Origin: Deltaproteobacteria bacterium
GTDB taxonomy: Bacteria > Myxococcota_A > UBA796 > GCA-2862545
Length of the DNA stretch: 64,000 bases
NCBI GenBank assembly: GCA_006226595.1
Contig: SBGP01000066.1
Coordinates: forward strand, 62,001-126,000
Direction: 5' to 3'
Both the position numbers and the translations under genes were made by a program. Shown piece by piece: positions 46,042 to 54,215 of this stretch (position 1 is the stretch's first letter; each line of letters opens with the position of its first letter). The notes beneath the pieces are model-generated. The model was given only the letters and a program-made list of their open reading frames with translations, made no database searches and was not told the DNA's origin.

Positions 46042-48333
46042 GTGGAAGGAAACTACCTGTTCAGACTCGGGGCTATCGTCGCCCTGTTCCTCGGCGCCGT
46101 GTACGTGCTGCTGCCGACGTTCCTGCAGGCGGATGTCGAGGCCCAGCTGGCCCAGACCGCCGCAGGCGTCGAGACGCCAGTAGCCGACGTCGCCGCGGAC
46201 GAGGTCCTCTACAAGACCGCCGATCCCGCGGCGGCCGCAGAGGCGATCTCGGCTCGGCTCGACCACGCGGGTGTCGCGGTCGACGGCGTCGCAGTCAAGG
46301 GCGCGGACGTGCTCGTCAAGGTCGCTCCCGGCACCAGCCGCGACGACGTCGACGCTGCCCTCGCCCTGGCTCCCGTGAAGGCGTACCGCCTCATGGACCA
46401 GCTCACCGAGGTTCCCGAGGCCATCGACGGCACCGCGCTCATCGGCACGCTCCGCGGCCAGGCGCCCAAGGCCGCTGCCATGGGCAGTGTCTCGGACGTC
46501 AACGGCGCTCCCGCACTGGTCGGCGCGAGCTTCGGCGAGACCGAGCCCCGCTGGGTCGCCCTCGCGGACAGCGAGATCGTGGCCCTGGCCGAGGTCGCCG
46601 AGGACGGCAGCCTCACCGTGGTCGGCTACACCGGCGCTCCGGGTCGGCTGCTCATCGCGCCGCTCGGCGTCGAGGTCGAGCGCTACGCGGACAAGGCGAC
46701 GGTCGAGGCGGCCGAGGAGGTCGCCGAGGTCCAGAGCAACGTGCCCGCCTGGCTCGAGGGCATTCTCTCCGACAAGAAGCTGAACCTCGGCCTCGACCTT
46801 CAGGGCGGCATCGACCTGACCCTGCAGGTGGAGCTCGAAGAGGCGGTGCTCGCCAAGGTCTCCCGCGACCTCGCCTACTTCAAGCAGATGGCCGAGGAAG
46901 AGGGCGTCGCCGTCGAGTCGGCGCGTCCGCACCCGATTCTCCCGCAGATCGAGGTGACCACTCCCGCGCCGCTCGCCGACGTGCAGGCGTTCTTCGCCGC
47001 GCGCATGTTCGACTACATCTACGTGCAGACCGACGGCACCACCCACACCTTCGGCATGAAGGAAGAGGTGCAGGACGAGGTCGGCAAGCAGGCCGTCGAG
47101 CAGGTGCTCGAGACGCTCCGCAACCGCGTCGACGCGACCGGTGTGAAGGAGCCCAGCATCGTCAAGAAGGGCGGCGGACGCATCAACGTCCAGCTGCCGG
47201 GTGCCGTCGATGCCGGCGCCGCGGTCGATGCGCTCGGTACGACGGCCATCCTCGAGTTCCGCATGGTCGACGAGGAGTTCGACCAGATCCGCCTCGGCGA
47301 GATCATCGCGGATGCCGAGGGCGAGCTGCCGCCGGAGCAGTTCCAGGACGACGACGTGCTCAACCGCTACTTCTGGCGCACGGGCAAGCTCGCCGACGAC
47401 CGCTGGGTCCTGTGGGAGTACAGCGAGGTCGCAGGTGAGGGCGGCAAGGCCGAGAAGGTCCGCGACCGCGCCATCGTCGTCAAGGACGTCTCGCTGACGG
47501 GTGCCGAGGTCAACGACGCCTCGGTGGGCTTCGACCCGAACACCCAGATGCCCGACGTCATCCTCGAGTTCAAGCCGCGCGGCTCCACCGTGTTCTGCAC
47601 CCTCACCGGTGAGAACGTCGGCAAGCGCTTCGCGATCGTGCTCGACAACCAGGTTCGCAGCGCCCCCGAGATCCGCGACAAGATCTGCGGTGGCCGCGCC
47701 TCCATCAGCATGGGCGGCTCGCTCGACGCGCTGCAGGACGCCAACACCCTGGCGCTCGTGCTCCGCACCGGCTCGCTCACCGCCCCGGTCAGCGTCGGGC
47801 AGGTCCGCCAGGTCGGTCCGACTCTCGGCGCGGACGCCATCAACGCGGGCATCTACGGCACGGGCATCGGCGCGTTCTTCGTGCTCCTGTTCATGCTCGT
47901 CTGGTACCGGATCCCCGGCCTGCTCGCGAACGTGGCCCTGTTCCTGAACGTGTTCCTCGTGTTCGCGTTCCTGACCCAGTTCGAGGCGACCCTGACCCTG
48001 CCGGGTATCGCCGGCGTCGCGCTCACCGTCGGTATGGCCGTGGACGCGAACATCATCATCTACGAGCGCATCCAGGAAGAGCTGCGGCTCGGCGTTCACG
48101 CCCGAAAGGCCGTGGACGCGGGCTTCGACAAGGCTCTGTGGGCGGTGCTCGACGCGAACATCACTACCGCCATCGCCGGCGTGGTCCTGTACAGCTACGG
48201 CTCCGGTCCCATCAAGGGCTTCGCGGTGACGCTGCTCATCGGCATCATCACCACCCTGATCACCGCGCTGTTCGTCAACCGGACCTTCCTGGAGCTCGCC
48301 ACGCGTCGCTCCTCCGCCACGCTGCGCTTCTGA
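46042..48333 (+). CDS. secD: Protein translocase subunit SecD with an enlarged periplasmic region
   Basis: SecD (763 residues) uses the proton gradient to pull proteins through SecYEG. Membrane helix 1 is at about 8-28. The LGLDLQGG motif, usually just after helix 1, comes only at about 249-256. The roughly 210 intervening residues include a segment (DPAAAAEAISARLDHAG, then VLVKVAPGT, about 61-125) very like the normal P1 base (VLETLRNRVDATG at about 353, then INVQLPG). The true P1 head (GSTVFCTLTGENVGKRFAIVL-type, about 515) and the RND helices with VALTVGMAVDANIII and ERIQEELR follow. Canonical SecD has 600-620 residues, so this one carries an apparent P1 duplication. It is in operon with yajC and secF. 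Confidence 0.95.
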   Translation: MEGNYLFRLGAIVALFLGAVYVLLPTFLQADVEAQLAQTAAGVETPVADVAADEVLYKTADPAAAAEAISARLDHAGVAVDGVAVKGADVLVKVAPGTSRDDVDAALALAPVKAYRLMDQLTEVPEAIDGTALIGTLRGQAPKAAAMGSVSDVNGAPALVGASFGETEPRWVALADSEIVALAEVAEDGSLTVVGYTGAPGRLLIAPLGVEVERYADKATVEAAEEVAEVQSNVPAWLEGILSDKKLNLGLDLQGGIDLTLQVELEEAVLAKVSRDLAYFKQMAEEEGVAVESARPHPILPQIEVTTPAPLADVQAFFAARMFDYIYVQTDGTTHTFGMKEEVQDEVGKQAVEQVLETLRNRVDATGVKEPSIVKKGGGRINVQLPGAVDAGAAVDALGTTAILEFRMVDEEFDQIRLGEIIADAEGELPPEQFQDDDVLNRYFWRTGKLADDRWVLWEYSEVAGEGGKAEKVRDRAIVVKDVSLTGAEVNDASVGFDPNTQMPDVILEFKPRGSTVFCTLTGENVGKRFAIVLDNQVRSAPEIRDKICGGRASISMGGSLDALQDANTLALVLRTGSLTAPVSVGQVRQVGPTLGADAINAGIYGTGIGAFFVLLFMLVWYRIPGLLANVALFLNVFLVFAFLTQFEATLTLPGIAGVALTVGMAVDANIIIYERIQEELRLGVHARKAVDAGFDKALWAVLDANITTAIAGVVLYSYGSGPIKGFAVTLLIGIITTLITALFVNRTFLELATRRSSATLRF

Positions 48334-48341
48334 GGCCAAAC

Positions 48342-49610
48342 ATGCAGTTCCTCAAAGACAAGCTGACCGATACGAAGTTCGACTTCGTAGGCATGCGGCG
48401 CACCGCGGCCATCGTCTCGGGTGCGCTCGTCCTGCTCTCGTGGGTGGTGTTCGTCGTCGTTGGCCCGAACTGGGGCATCGACTTCACGGGCGGCACCGAG
48501 ATGCATCTCGAGTTCGCCGAGCAGACCGAGATCTCCGAGGTCCGCTCCGCCCTGCGCGAGCTCGGGCTCGCCGACGACAGCGTCCAGCAGGTCGGCGCCG
48601 CGGAGGACAACCAGTTCACGATCCGCATCCAGGACGCCACCTTTGGCTCGGAGGCGATGATCCAGGGCGTGTTCTCTGCCCTCGACGCCAAGTATGGCGC
48701 CGACTGGGTGAACAAGGACAAGACCCGCTTCGACGCCGAGGTCGGTGCGCGCATGTCGCTGTTCTACAGCGGCGAGGAGAAGACCGCGGCCCAGGTCAAG
48801 GAAGCGCTCGCGGACGTCGAAGGCGTCGGTGCGGTCGAGGAGGGGCGCGAGGACAAGCAGATCATCATCCGCTTCAACGGTCTCTCCGATCAGATCGCCA
48901 AGGAGCTCTCCGTGGCGCTCGACGGCAAGCAGTTCGAAGTCCTTGCCCTCGACGCGGTCGGACCCAAGGTCGGTGACGAGCTCAAGCGCAGCGGCTTCAT
49001 CTCCGTGTTCGCGACCCTCGGTCTCGTGCTCCTCTACGTCGCGTTCCGCTTCGACATCGGATTCGCGCCGGGCGCCGTCGTCGCGCTGTTCCACGATGTG
49101 AGCATCACCGTCGGCATCTTCGTGCTCATGCAGCGCGAGTTCAACCTGCCGATGATCGGCGCGCTGCTCACCATCGTCGGCTACTCGCTCAACGACACGA
49201 TCGTCATCTACGACCGCATCCGCGAGAACATGGACCGCTACTCGCGCTCCGATCTCGCCGAGCTCATCAACGTGTCGATCAACGAGACTCTCGGCCGTAC
49301 GCTCGCGACCTCGCTCACCACGGCGCTCGCGATCAGCGCGTTCTTGTTCCTCGGCGGCCCGGTCATCCAGAACTTCGCGCTCGCCATGCTCCTCGGCGTG
49401 GTCTTCGGCACCTACTCCACGATCTTCGTGGCGACGCCGATGATCCTGTTCATGGAAGACGTGAAGCCACACCTCGCGCGGATGATCGCCGGCTCCGGCC
49501 CGGAAGAGGACGGCGGCGAGAACGAGGAAGAGGTCGATCTCGACTCGCTCTCCGAGTCCGAGAAGCGTCGTCGCGCGCGCCAGGCTGCCGAACAGCCCAG
49601 CCGTACCTGA
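48342..49610 (+). CDS. secF: Protein translocase subunit SecF
   Basis: SecF (422 residues) is the partner of SecD. It has helix 1 at about 20-40, then GIDFTGGTEMHLEF, which is the standard SecF motif, and a periplasmic P4 domain somewhat longer than usual (about 50-215). Next are five membrane helices with GALLTIVGYSLNDTIVIYDRIREN, the conserved Asp/Arg signature, and the C-terminal GVVFGTYSTIFVATP. The tail is acidic, then basic. The ATG at 48342 is 8 bases after the secD stop. Longer in-frame starts lie inside secD. Confidence 0.97.
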   Translation: MQFLKDKLTDTKFDFVGMRRTAAIVSGALVLLSWVVFVVVGPNWGIDFTGGTEMHLEFAEQTEISEVRSALRELGLADDSVQQVGAAEDNQFTIRIQDATFGSEAMIQGVFSALDAKYGADWVNKDKTRFDAEVGARMSLFYSGEEKTAAQVKEALADVEGVGAVEEGREDKQIIIRFNGLSDQIAKELSVALDGKQFEVLALDAVGPKVGDELKRSGFISVFATLGLVLLYVAFRFDIGFAPGAVVALFHDVSITVGIFVLMQREFNLPMIGALLTIVGYSLNDTIVIYDRIRENMDRYSRSDLAELINVSINETLGRTLATSLTTALAISAFLFLGGPVIQNFALAMLLGVVFGTYSTIFVATPMILFMEDVKPHLARMIAGSGPEEDGGENEEEVDLDSLSESEKRRRARQAAEQPSRT

Positions 49611-49670
49611 TAGGTTGAGTCGGAATCGGCGTGCGCCTGCAAGGGTTCACGCCGCGGAGGAGGACAGCCC

Positions 49671-50294
49671 ATGCTCCTGTGGCTCACGAGCGCCGCACTC
49701 GCCGGCCACGTCTACGTCAACGGCGTCAACGTCGACGCGCTGCGCGACACCACGTTCACCAACGTGAGCGTGACCATCGACGCCGAGGGCAATCTCCACA
49801 TCGACGCCCCCGGCTACACCATCGAGGTCGTCGACCCCGGTGGCACCGCGCCACCGCCGGTTCCCGCGCCGTCCCCGGTGGCCCCTGCGCCGGCGCCGGT
49901 GATGCCCGCGCCCGCACCGCCGCCTCCGCAGCCGATCACCACCGCCCCGCCCACCGGTGGCGTGGCCTCGGGCAAGTGGTGGCTGCTCACCGAGGACAAC
50001 GCCTCGGTGGGACACACGGTGCACGTCTTCGTGAACGGCGTGAAGGTCACGGTGCTCCAGTCTGGCGCCGAACCGTTCATCCTCGACATCGGGGCCTGGC
50101 TGCACTCCGGGCCGAACACGGTCGAGATCAAGTCCAACTCCGCGAACGCGGGTGGCGGCGCGATGTACGTGTACCTGGGCGAAGGGGCCAACCAGTCGGG
50201 CACCATCGTCATGGACGCGCCGTCCGTGCAGTTCGGCCTTGGCCCATCCCGCCAGGGACCGCACAGTCGAACCTACCAGCTGATGGTGCCCTGA
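49671..50294 (+). CDS. Exported proline-rich protein of unknown function
   Basis: A 207-residue protein with a short signal peptide (MLLWLTSAALAG). Residues 12-55 form a small strand-rich unit (HVYVNGVNVDALRDTTFTNV). Residues about 57-95 are a Pro/Ala linker. Residues 100-207 are a beta-rich domain (GHTVHVFVNGVKVTVL, GAWLHSGPNTVEIKSNS) resembling a carbohydrate-binding or PEGA-like module; no family is assigned. GGAGGA lies about 10 bases upstream. It lies 60 bases behind secF and may be co-transcribed. A linker of this kind could cross the periplasm. Confidence 0.72.
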   Translation: MLLWLTSAALAGHVYVNGVNVDALRDTTFTNVSVTIDAEGNLHIDAPGYTIEVVDPGGTAPPPVPAPSPVAPAPAPVMPAPAPPPPQPITTAPPTGGVASGKWWLLTEDNASVGHTVHVFVNGVKVTVLQSGAEPFILDIGAWLHSGPNTVEIKSNSANAGGGAMYVYLGEGANQSGTIVMDAPSVQFGLGPSRQGPHSRTYQLMVP

Positions 50295-50508
50295 CGGCCG
50301 ATGCGCCGGTGGGGCAGGCGATCGCCCCCCATGTGCACACATCTGTCGCGGAATCACGGTGGATCGGCCTCGGAGGCTGGTCCACTTCGTGCTTTTTGCC
50401 CTTCCCGCCGACGTCGTTCACGGCCCCCCGCGTCCGTCGATCTATGGTGAGTTCACCGCAGTCGCGGACCCTCCCCAACGCCCTCCACCTCCGCCCCCGA
50501 AGAGCCTG

Positions 50509-51867
50509 ATGACTGAGCTCGGACCCGATACGGGTGACGCGCGTCGTGTGTACGTGCTGGACACCAACGTGCTTCTCTACGACCCGCGCGCGCTGTTCGT
50601 GTTCCACGAGCACGACGTGGTGATTCCGATCACCGTGATCGAGGAAGTCGACCGGTTCAAGAAGGACCTCAACGAGACGGGCCGCAACGCCCGCCAGATC
50701 TCGCGCTACCTCGACGAGCTGCGCGGTCAGGGTTCGCTGAGCCGCGGGGTGCCGCTTCCGGGGGGCGGGACGCTGCTCGTCGACCACGCCTTCGACGACA
50801 CGAAGATCAGCTGGGGGGGCGTGAGCAATGACAACCGCATCCTCCAGACCTGCGTGCGGCTGGCGCGCGCCGGGGTCGCCGAGGTCGTGCTCATCACCCG
50901 CGACACGAACATGCGTCTGAAGTGCGATGCACTCGGGGTCGCCGCCGAGGACTACGAGCACGCGCACATCGACATCGACGAGCAGTACAGCGGCGTCGCT
51001 GAGCGCACGGTGCCGTCGGCCTGGATCGACGCGTTCTACGCCGAGAGCCAGGGGCGCCTGGACCCGGAGCTGTTCTCGGGCCTGCACGCCCAGCAGTTCC
51101 TGCTGCTCACCGCCGAGGACAACCCGAGCAAGACCGCACTCGGGCGCGTCGACGTGCGCAAGGAGCGCGTGCGCATGGTCGGACGACACAAGGAAGGCGT
51201 GTGGGGCATCTTCGCGCGCAACAAGGAGCAGCTGTTCGCACTCGACCTGCTGCTCGACGACAGCATCTCGCTGGTCACGCTCAACGGTGTTGCGGGCACG
51301 GGCAAGACGCTGATTGCGATTGCCGCAGGCCTCAAGAAGGTCGCGGACGAGCGCGCGTTCACCAAGATGCTCGTCTCGCGCCCGATCTTCCCGATGGGAC
51401 GTGACATGGGATTTCTGCCCGGTGACATCGAGCAGAAGCTCAACCCGTGGATGAAGCCCATCTACGACAGCCTCGAGTTCCTGCTCTCCACGCACCTCGA
51501 CAGCGGCCGTGGGCGGCACTCGAGCCAGGAGCCGCAGTACCAGCAGCTGCTCGATCAGCGCATCATCGAGGTCGAGCCGCTTACCTACATCCGCGGTCGC
51601 TCCATTCCCCGGCAGCTGCTGATCGTCGACGAGGCGCAGAACCTCACGCCGCACGAGGCGAAGACGGTGCTGACCCGCGCGGGTGAGGGGACCAAGGTGA
51701 TCATGACCGGCGACCCCAACCAGATCGACAATCCGTATGTGGATGCGCTGTCGAACGGTCTGACGTATGTGGTGGAGCGGTTCAAGGACGCGCCCATCGC
51801 GGGGCACGTCACCCTGCGCAAGGGTGAGCGCTCCGAGCTTGCGGAGCTCGCTGCCGAACTGCTCTGA
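50509..51867 (+). CDS. PIN domain-PhoH fusion ATPase
   Basis: A 452-residue PhoH2-type protein: an N-terminal PIN ribonuclease domain (VYVLDTNVLLYDP with Asp18; TVIEEVDRFKKD; LITRDTNMRLKC) fused to the PhoH RNA-helicase-like ATPase. Walker A is GVAGTGKT (about 260-267), and PhoH motifs SRPIFPMGRDMGFLPG, LIVDEAQNLTPHE and MTGDPNQIDNPYVD follow. Such proteins unwind and cut RNA. The ATG at 50509 starts just before the PIN fold; an upstream ATG at 50359 adds a Pro-rich leader and is less likely. rlmB starts 7 bases after the stop. The 214-base gap before it has no feature I can support. Confidence 0.93.
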   Translation: MTELGPDTGDARRVYVLDTNVLLYDPRALFVFHEHDVVIPITVIEEVDRFKKDLNETGRNARQISRYLDELRGQGSLSRGVPLPGGGTLLVDHAFDDTKISWGGVSNDNRILQTCVRLARAGVAEVVLITRDTNMRLKCDALGVAAEDYEHAHIDIDEQYSGVAERTVPSAWIDAFYAESQGRLDPELFSGLHAQQFLLLTAEDNPSKTALGRVDVRKERVRMVGRHKEGVWGIFARNKEQLFALDLLLDDSISLVTLNGVAGTGKTLIAIAAGLKKVADERAFTKMLVSRPIFPMGRDMGFLPGDIEQKLNPWMKPIYDSLEFLLSTHLDSGRGRHSSQEPQYQQLLDQRIIEVEPLTYIRGRSIPRQLLIVDEAQNLTPHEAKTVLTRAGEGTKVIMTGDPNQIDNPYVDALSNGLTYVVERFKDAPIAGHVTLRKGERSELAELAAELL

Positions 51868-51874
51868 GGCACGC

Positions 51875-52609
51875 ATGGATCAGGTCGAAGGACGCAACCC
51901 CGTCATCGAGGCGCTGCAGCGAAAGCGGCGGCGCGTGCACAAGGTGCTCATCGACCGGGGAGCGAAGCCGGATCGCCGGGTGAACCTGATCCGTGAGCTG
52001 TGCGAGGCGGCGAACGTTCGCCTCGAGCCCACGGACCGCCAGCGGCTCGACAAGATGGCTGACGGGCGCGTGCACAACGGCGTGATCGCGCTCGCCGACC
52101 CGCTGCCGACCCAAACGACGCGTGGGCTGATCGACGAGATCTTCGACCGCGGAGAGACGCCCTTTCTCGTGCTCGCGGATGCGATTCAGTACGAGCACAA
52201 CCTCGGAGCCATCCTGCGCAGTGGGCTCGGCTTTGGCGTGAACGGCGTGATCATCCCGACGCGGCGGGGCACGGCGGTCTCGCCGGTGGTCCAGCGGGTC
52301 GCCATGGGCGCGGCGGAGGAGATCCCGGTGGTGCGCGAGTCGATGCACTCTGCGCTCAAGCACATCCAGAAGGCCGGCATTCGCGTGATCGGCGCCGACA
52401 TGGGCGGTGAGCCCGCGTCTCAGCTCGATCTGACTGGGCCGCTGGCGCTGATCATGGGGTCTGAAGGCAAGGGCTTGTCCTCGTCGCTTCGCGAGCGCTG
52501 CGACCACGTGGTGAGCATTCCGCTGCAGGGCGGCCTCGAGAGCCTCAACGTGTCCGTGGCGGCCGCCGTGATCATGTATGAGCGCGCGCGCCAGTCCGGA
52601 AACGCGTGA
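51875..52609 (+). CDS. rlmB: 23S rRNA 2'-O-ribose methyltransferase, TrmH/RlmB type
   Basis: A 244-residue SPOUT methyltransferase with the RlmB layout: an N-terminal L30e-like substrate domain (VEGRNPVIEALQRKRR, about 3-75), then the trefoil-knot catalytic domain. SPOUT motifs are YEHNLGAILRSG (motif 1, catalytic Arg), LALIMGSEGKGLS (motif 2) and IPLQGGLESLNVSVAAAV (motif 3). The predicted target is the guanosine of the 23S peptidyl-transferase region. It directly follows PIN-PhoH. The gene assignment within the TrmH group (RlmB versus a paralogue) is likely but not certain. Confidence 0.9.
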   Translation: MDQVEGRNPVIEALQRKRRRVHKVLIDRGAKPDRRVNLIRELCEAANVRLEPTDRQRLDKMADGRVHNGVIALADPLPTQTTRGLIDEIFDRGETPFLVLADAIQYEHNLGAILRSGLGFGVNGVIIPTRRGTAVSPVVQRVAMGAAEEIPVVRESMHSALKHIQKAGIRVIGADMGGEPASQLDLTGPLALIMGSEGKGLSSSLRERCDHVVSIPLQGGLESLNVSVAAAVIMYERARQSGNA

Positions 52610-52720
52610 ACGCGCGCCGAACGGCGCATCTGTGCGCCGTTTGGAAAATTTTCGCATTCTCGGCCTGCGTCCCGAGGATCCGCGTCGCTAGCGGGTTCCT
52701 GGCGTTGCCGTGACCCGATC

Positions 52721-52749
52721 CTGACAAACGACCGAGATGCCGCTATTCT
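52721..52749 (+). promoter_or_regulatory. Sigma-70-like promoter of the TadG-like gene
   Basis: CTGACA (52721-52726, five of six to consensus), a 17-base spacer, then TATTCT (52744-52749, four of six). Transcription would start near 52756. That would exclude the ATG at 52753 as translation start and leaves ATG 52771, which is preceded by GAGAGG. Confidence 0.58.
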
Positions 52750-52770
52750 TGGATGCGAGAGAGGTCCTCT

Positions 52771-54141
52771 ATGTCTCGGATTCAGCGCAATCATCGACGT
52801 GGCAACTACGCCGCTTTCTTCGGTGTCTCGGCCATCGTGCTTCTCGGCTTCGCCGCTATCGGAGTCGACAGCGGCTGGCACCGGGTCGCGTTGGCGCAGC
52901 TCGGCAATGGCGCGGACGCCGCTGCCCACGCAGGAGCGATCCAGCTCGACGGCACCCAGACGGGTATCGACAATGCGCTTGCGCGCGCGCTCGCCGTAGG
53001 CACTGCCAACACCGTGCACGGCGATGCCATCGTGCTCGACTCCACGGACCCGCCGAACAACCCGAACATCATCATGGGCCGCTTCGACGCGTTCGAAGAG
53101 AACGGCTGCACCCTCATCGACGGCTGCTGGTCGGCGCTCGGTGATCCGGTGCTCATCAACAACTACGACCCGCCGCTGGTTGGCGTTGGCGACGTGGATG
53201 TGAGCACGGTGAACGCCGTGCGTGTGCAGGCCGGACAAGAGGTGTCGGTGTTCTTCGGCGGGTTCCCGTTCGGTCGCTCGACCCTCGGGGCTGCCAAGCA
53301 GGCGACCGCACGCCTGCCCATCTACGTGGGTGAGGACTGCGCGTTCCCGATCTCGCTCGGGCAGTGCTCGATCGAGGAGTTCATGGGCAACGACCCGTGC
53401 GGCAAGTTCATCCGGCTGCGGTTCTCGAACTCTGGCGTCGACAACGCGGCGTGGTCGACGCCCGAAGACGACCGCGGTGCCGCGACGATGCGCGAGATGC
53501 TCAGTGATGAGAGTGGCTGCACCGGCGCGGTTGCGAACGACGACTTCGGAAATGACTCCGACGCGATGTGGCTCAACAATGGTCAGGTCAACAGCGCCAA
53601 CATGCGCTTGGGACAGATCATCGATCCCTCCAGCCCGAACTACGCGGGCGTCCAGGGATGGGACACGAACTGGTCCGGTGGGGCGCCCTGCCCGGTGCTT
53701 AGCAGCACCACTTGCAACACAGCCACGCAGGGTATCTGCAGTGACGGCGTGAACAACTCGCAAGCCACGTGCACGGGAACGTGGACCGACACGTGCCCGA
53801 CCACCACGCCCGACTGCGTCAATGGCCACTTCATGCGGCGGCAGATTGCCGTGTTCGACCTCGCAGAGGCGGGCATGAGCTGCCTGTCCAACGGCAACAT
53901 CGTGACGGGTGGTTCCGCGAACTTCACCGGAGCCATCACCCCCACGGGCTTTGCCTCCATGGTGATCTACGACGTCGGTGACACCGGCTCGGGCAAGTAC
54001 ATTGACGCCTACATCACCTGCTACGACGAGAATGGTGACCTGTACGACTTCGACGGCGACCCGTCGAACTACGAGGCCATCCACCCCGGTGACGACACCT
54101 ACCTCGACCCCGACGACATGACCGTGGCCATCGTGCAGTAG
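52771..54141 (+). CDS. TadG-like pilus-assembly/surface protein
   Basis: A 456-residue protein with a TadE/TadG-type N-terminus: basic residues (MSRIQRNHRRGNYAAFFGV), then one membrane helix (about 14-34) followed by an AAAHAGAIQLDGT helix as in TadG. The long exported part is Cys-rich (ENGCTLIDGCW, GEDCAFP, NDPCGKF, a TCNTATQGIC cluster) and has acidic, repeat-free loops, with no VWA motif. It probably sits in or across the inner membrane with a large periplasmic domain. No other tad gene is nearby, so it is an orphan minor pilin or assembly protein by homology only. A good promoter and terminator flank it, so it is monocistronic. Confidence 0.75.
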   Translation: MSRIQRNHRRGNYAAFFGVSAIVLLGFAAIGVDSGWHRVALAQLGNGADAAAHAGAIQLDGTQTGIDNALARALAVGTANTVHGDAIVLDSTDPPNNPNIIMGRFDAFEENGCTLIDGCWSALGDPVLINNYDPPLVGVGDVDVSTVNAVRVQAGQEVSVFFGGFPFGRSTLGAAKQATARLPIYVGEDCAFPISLGQCSIEEFMGNDPCGKFIRLRFSNSGVDNAAWSTPEDDRGAATMREMLSDESGCTGAVANDDFGNDSDAMWLNNGQVNSANMRLGQIIDPSSPNYAGVQGWDTNWSGGAPCPVLSSTTCNTATQGICSDGVNNSQATCTGTWTDTCPTTTPDCVNGHFMRRQIAVFDLAEAGMSCLSNGNIVTGGSANFTGAITPTGFASMVIYDVGDTGSGKYIDAYITCYDENGDLYDFDGDPSNYEAIHPGDDTYLDPDDMTVAIVQ

Positions 54142-54164
54142 TCGCGTCGGAACGAGAAACGCAG

Positions 54165-54194
54165 AAGCCCAGGCCAATCGGCCTGGGCTTTTCT
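54165..54194 (+). terminator. Rho-independent terminator of the TadG-like gene
   Basis: An 11-bp perfect stem (AAGCCCAGGCC, 54165-54175, with GGCCTGGGCTT, 54180-54190), a 4-base loop and a TTTT tail. The strong symmetry and the upstream AA pairs also allow it to end the convergent gshA gene. Confidence 0.88.
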
Positions 54195-54215
54195 GTCTCC
54201 GCCTCCTACGAGCGT

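Noticed and set aside
50359-50508. Upstream ATG extension of the PIN-PhoH gene
   Set aside because: The added 50 residues are Pro-rich and not PIN-like. The ATG at 50509 begins just before the conserved VYVLDTN strand.
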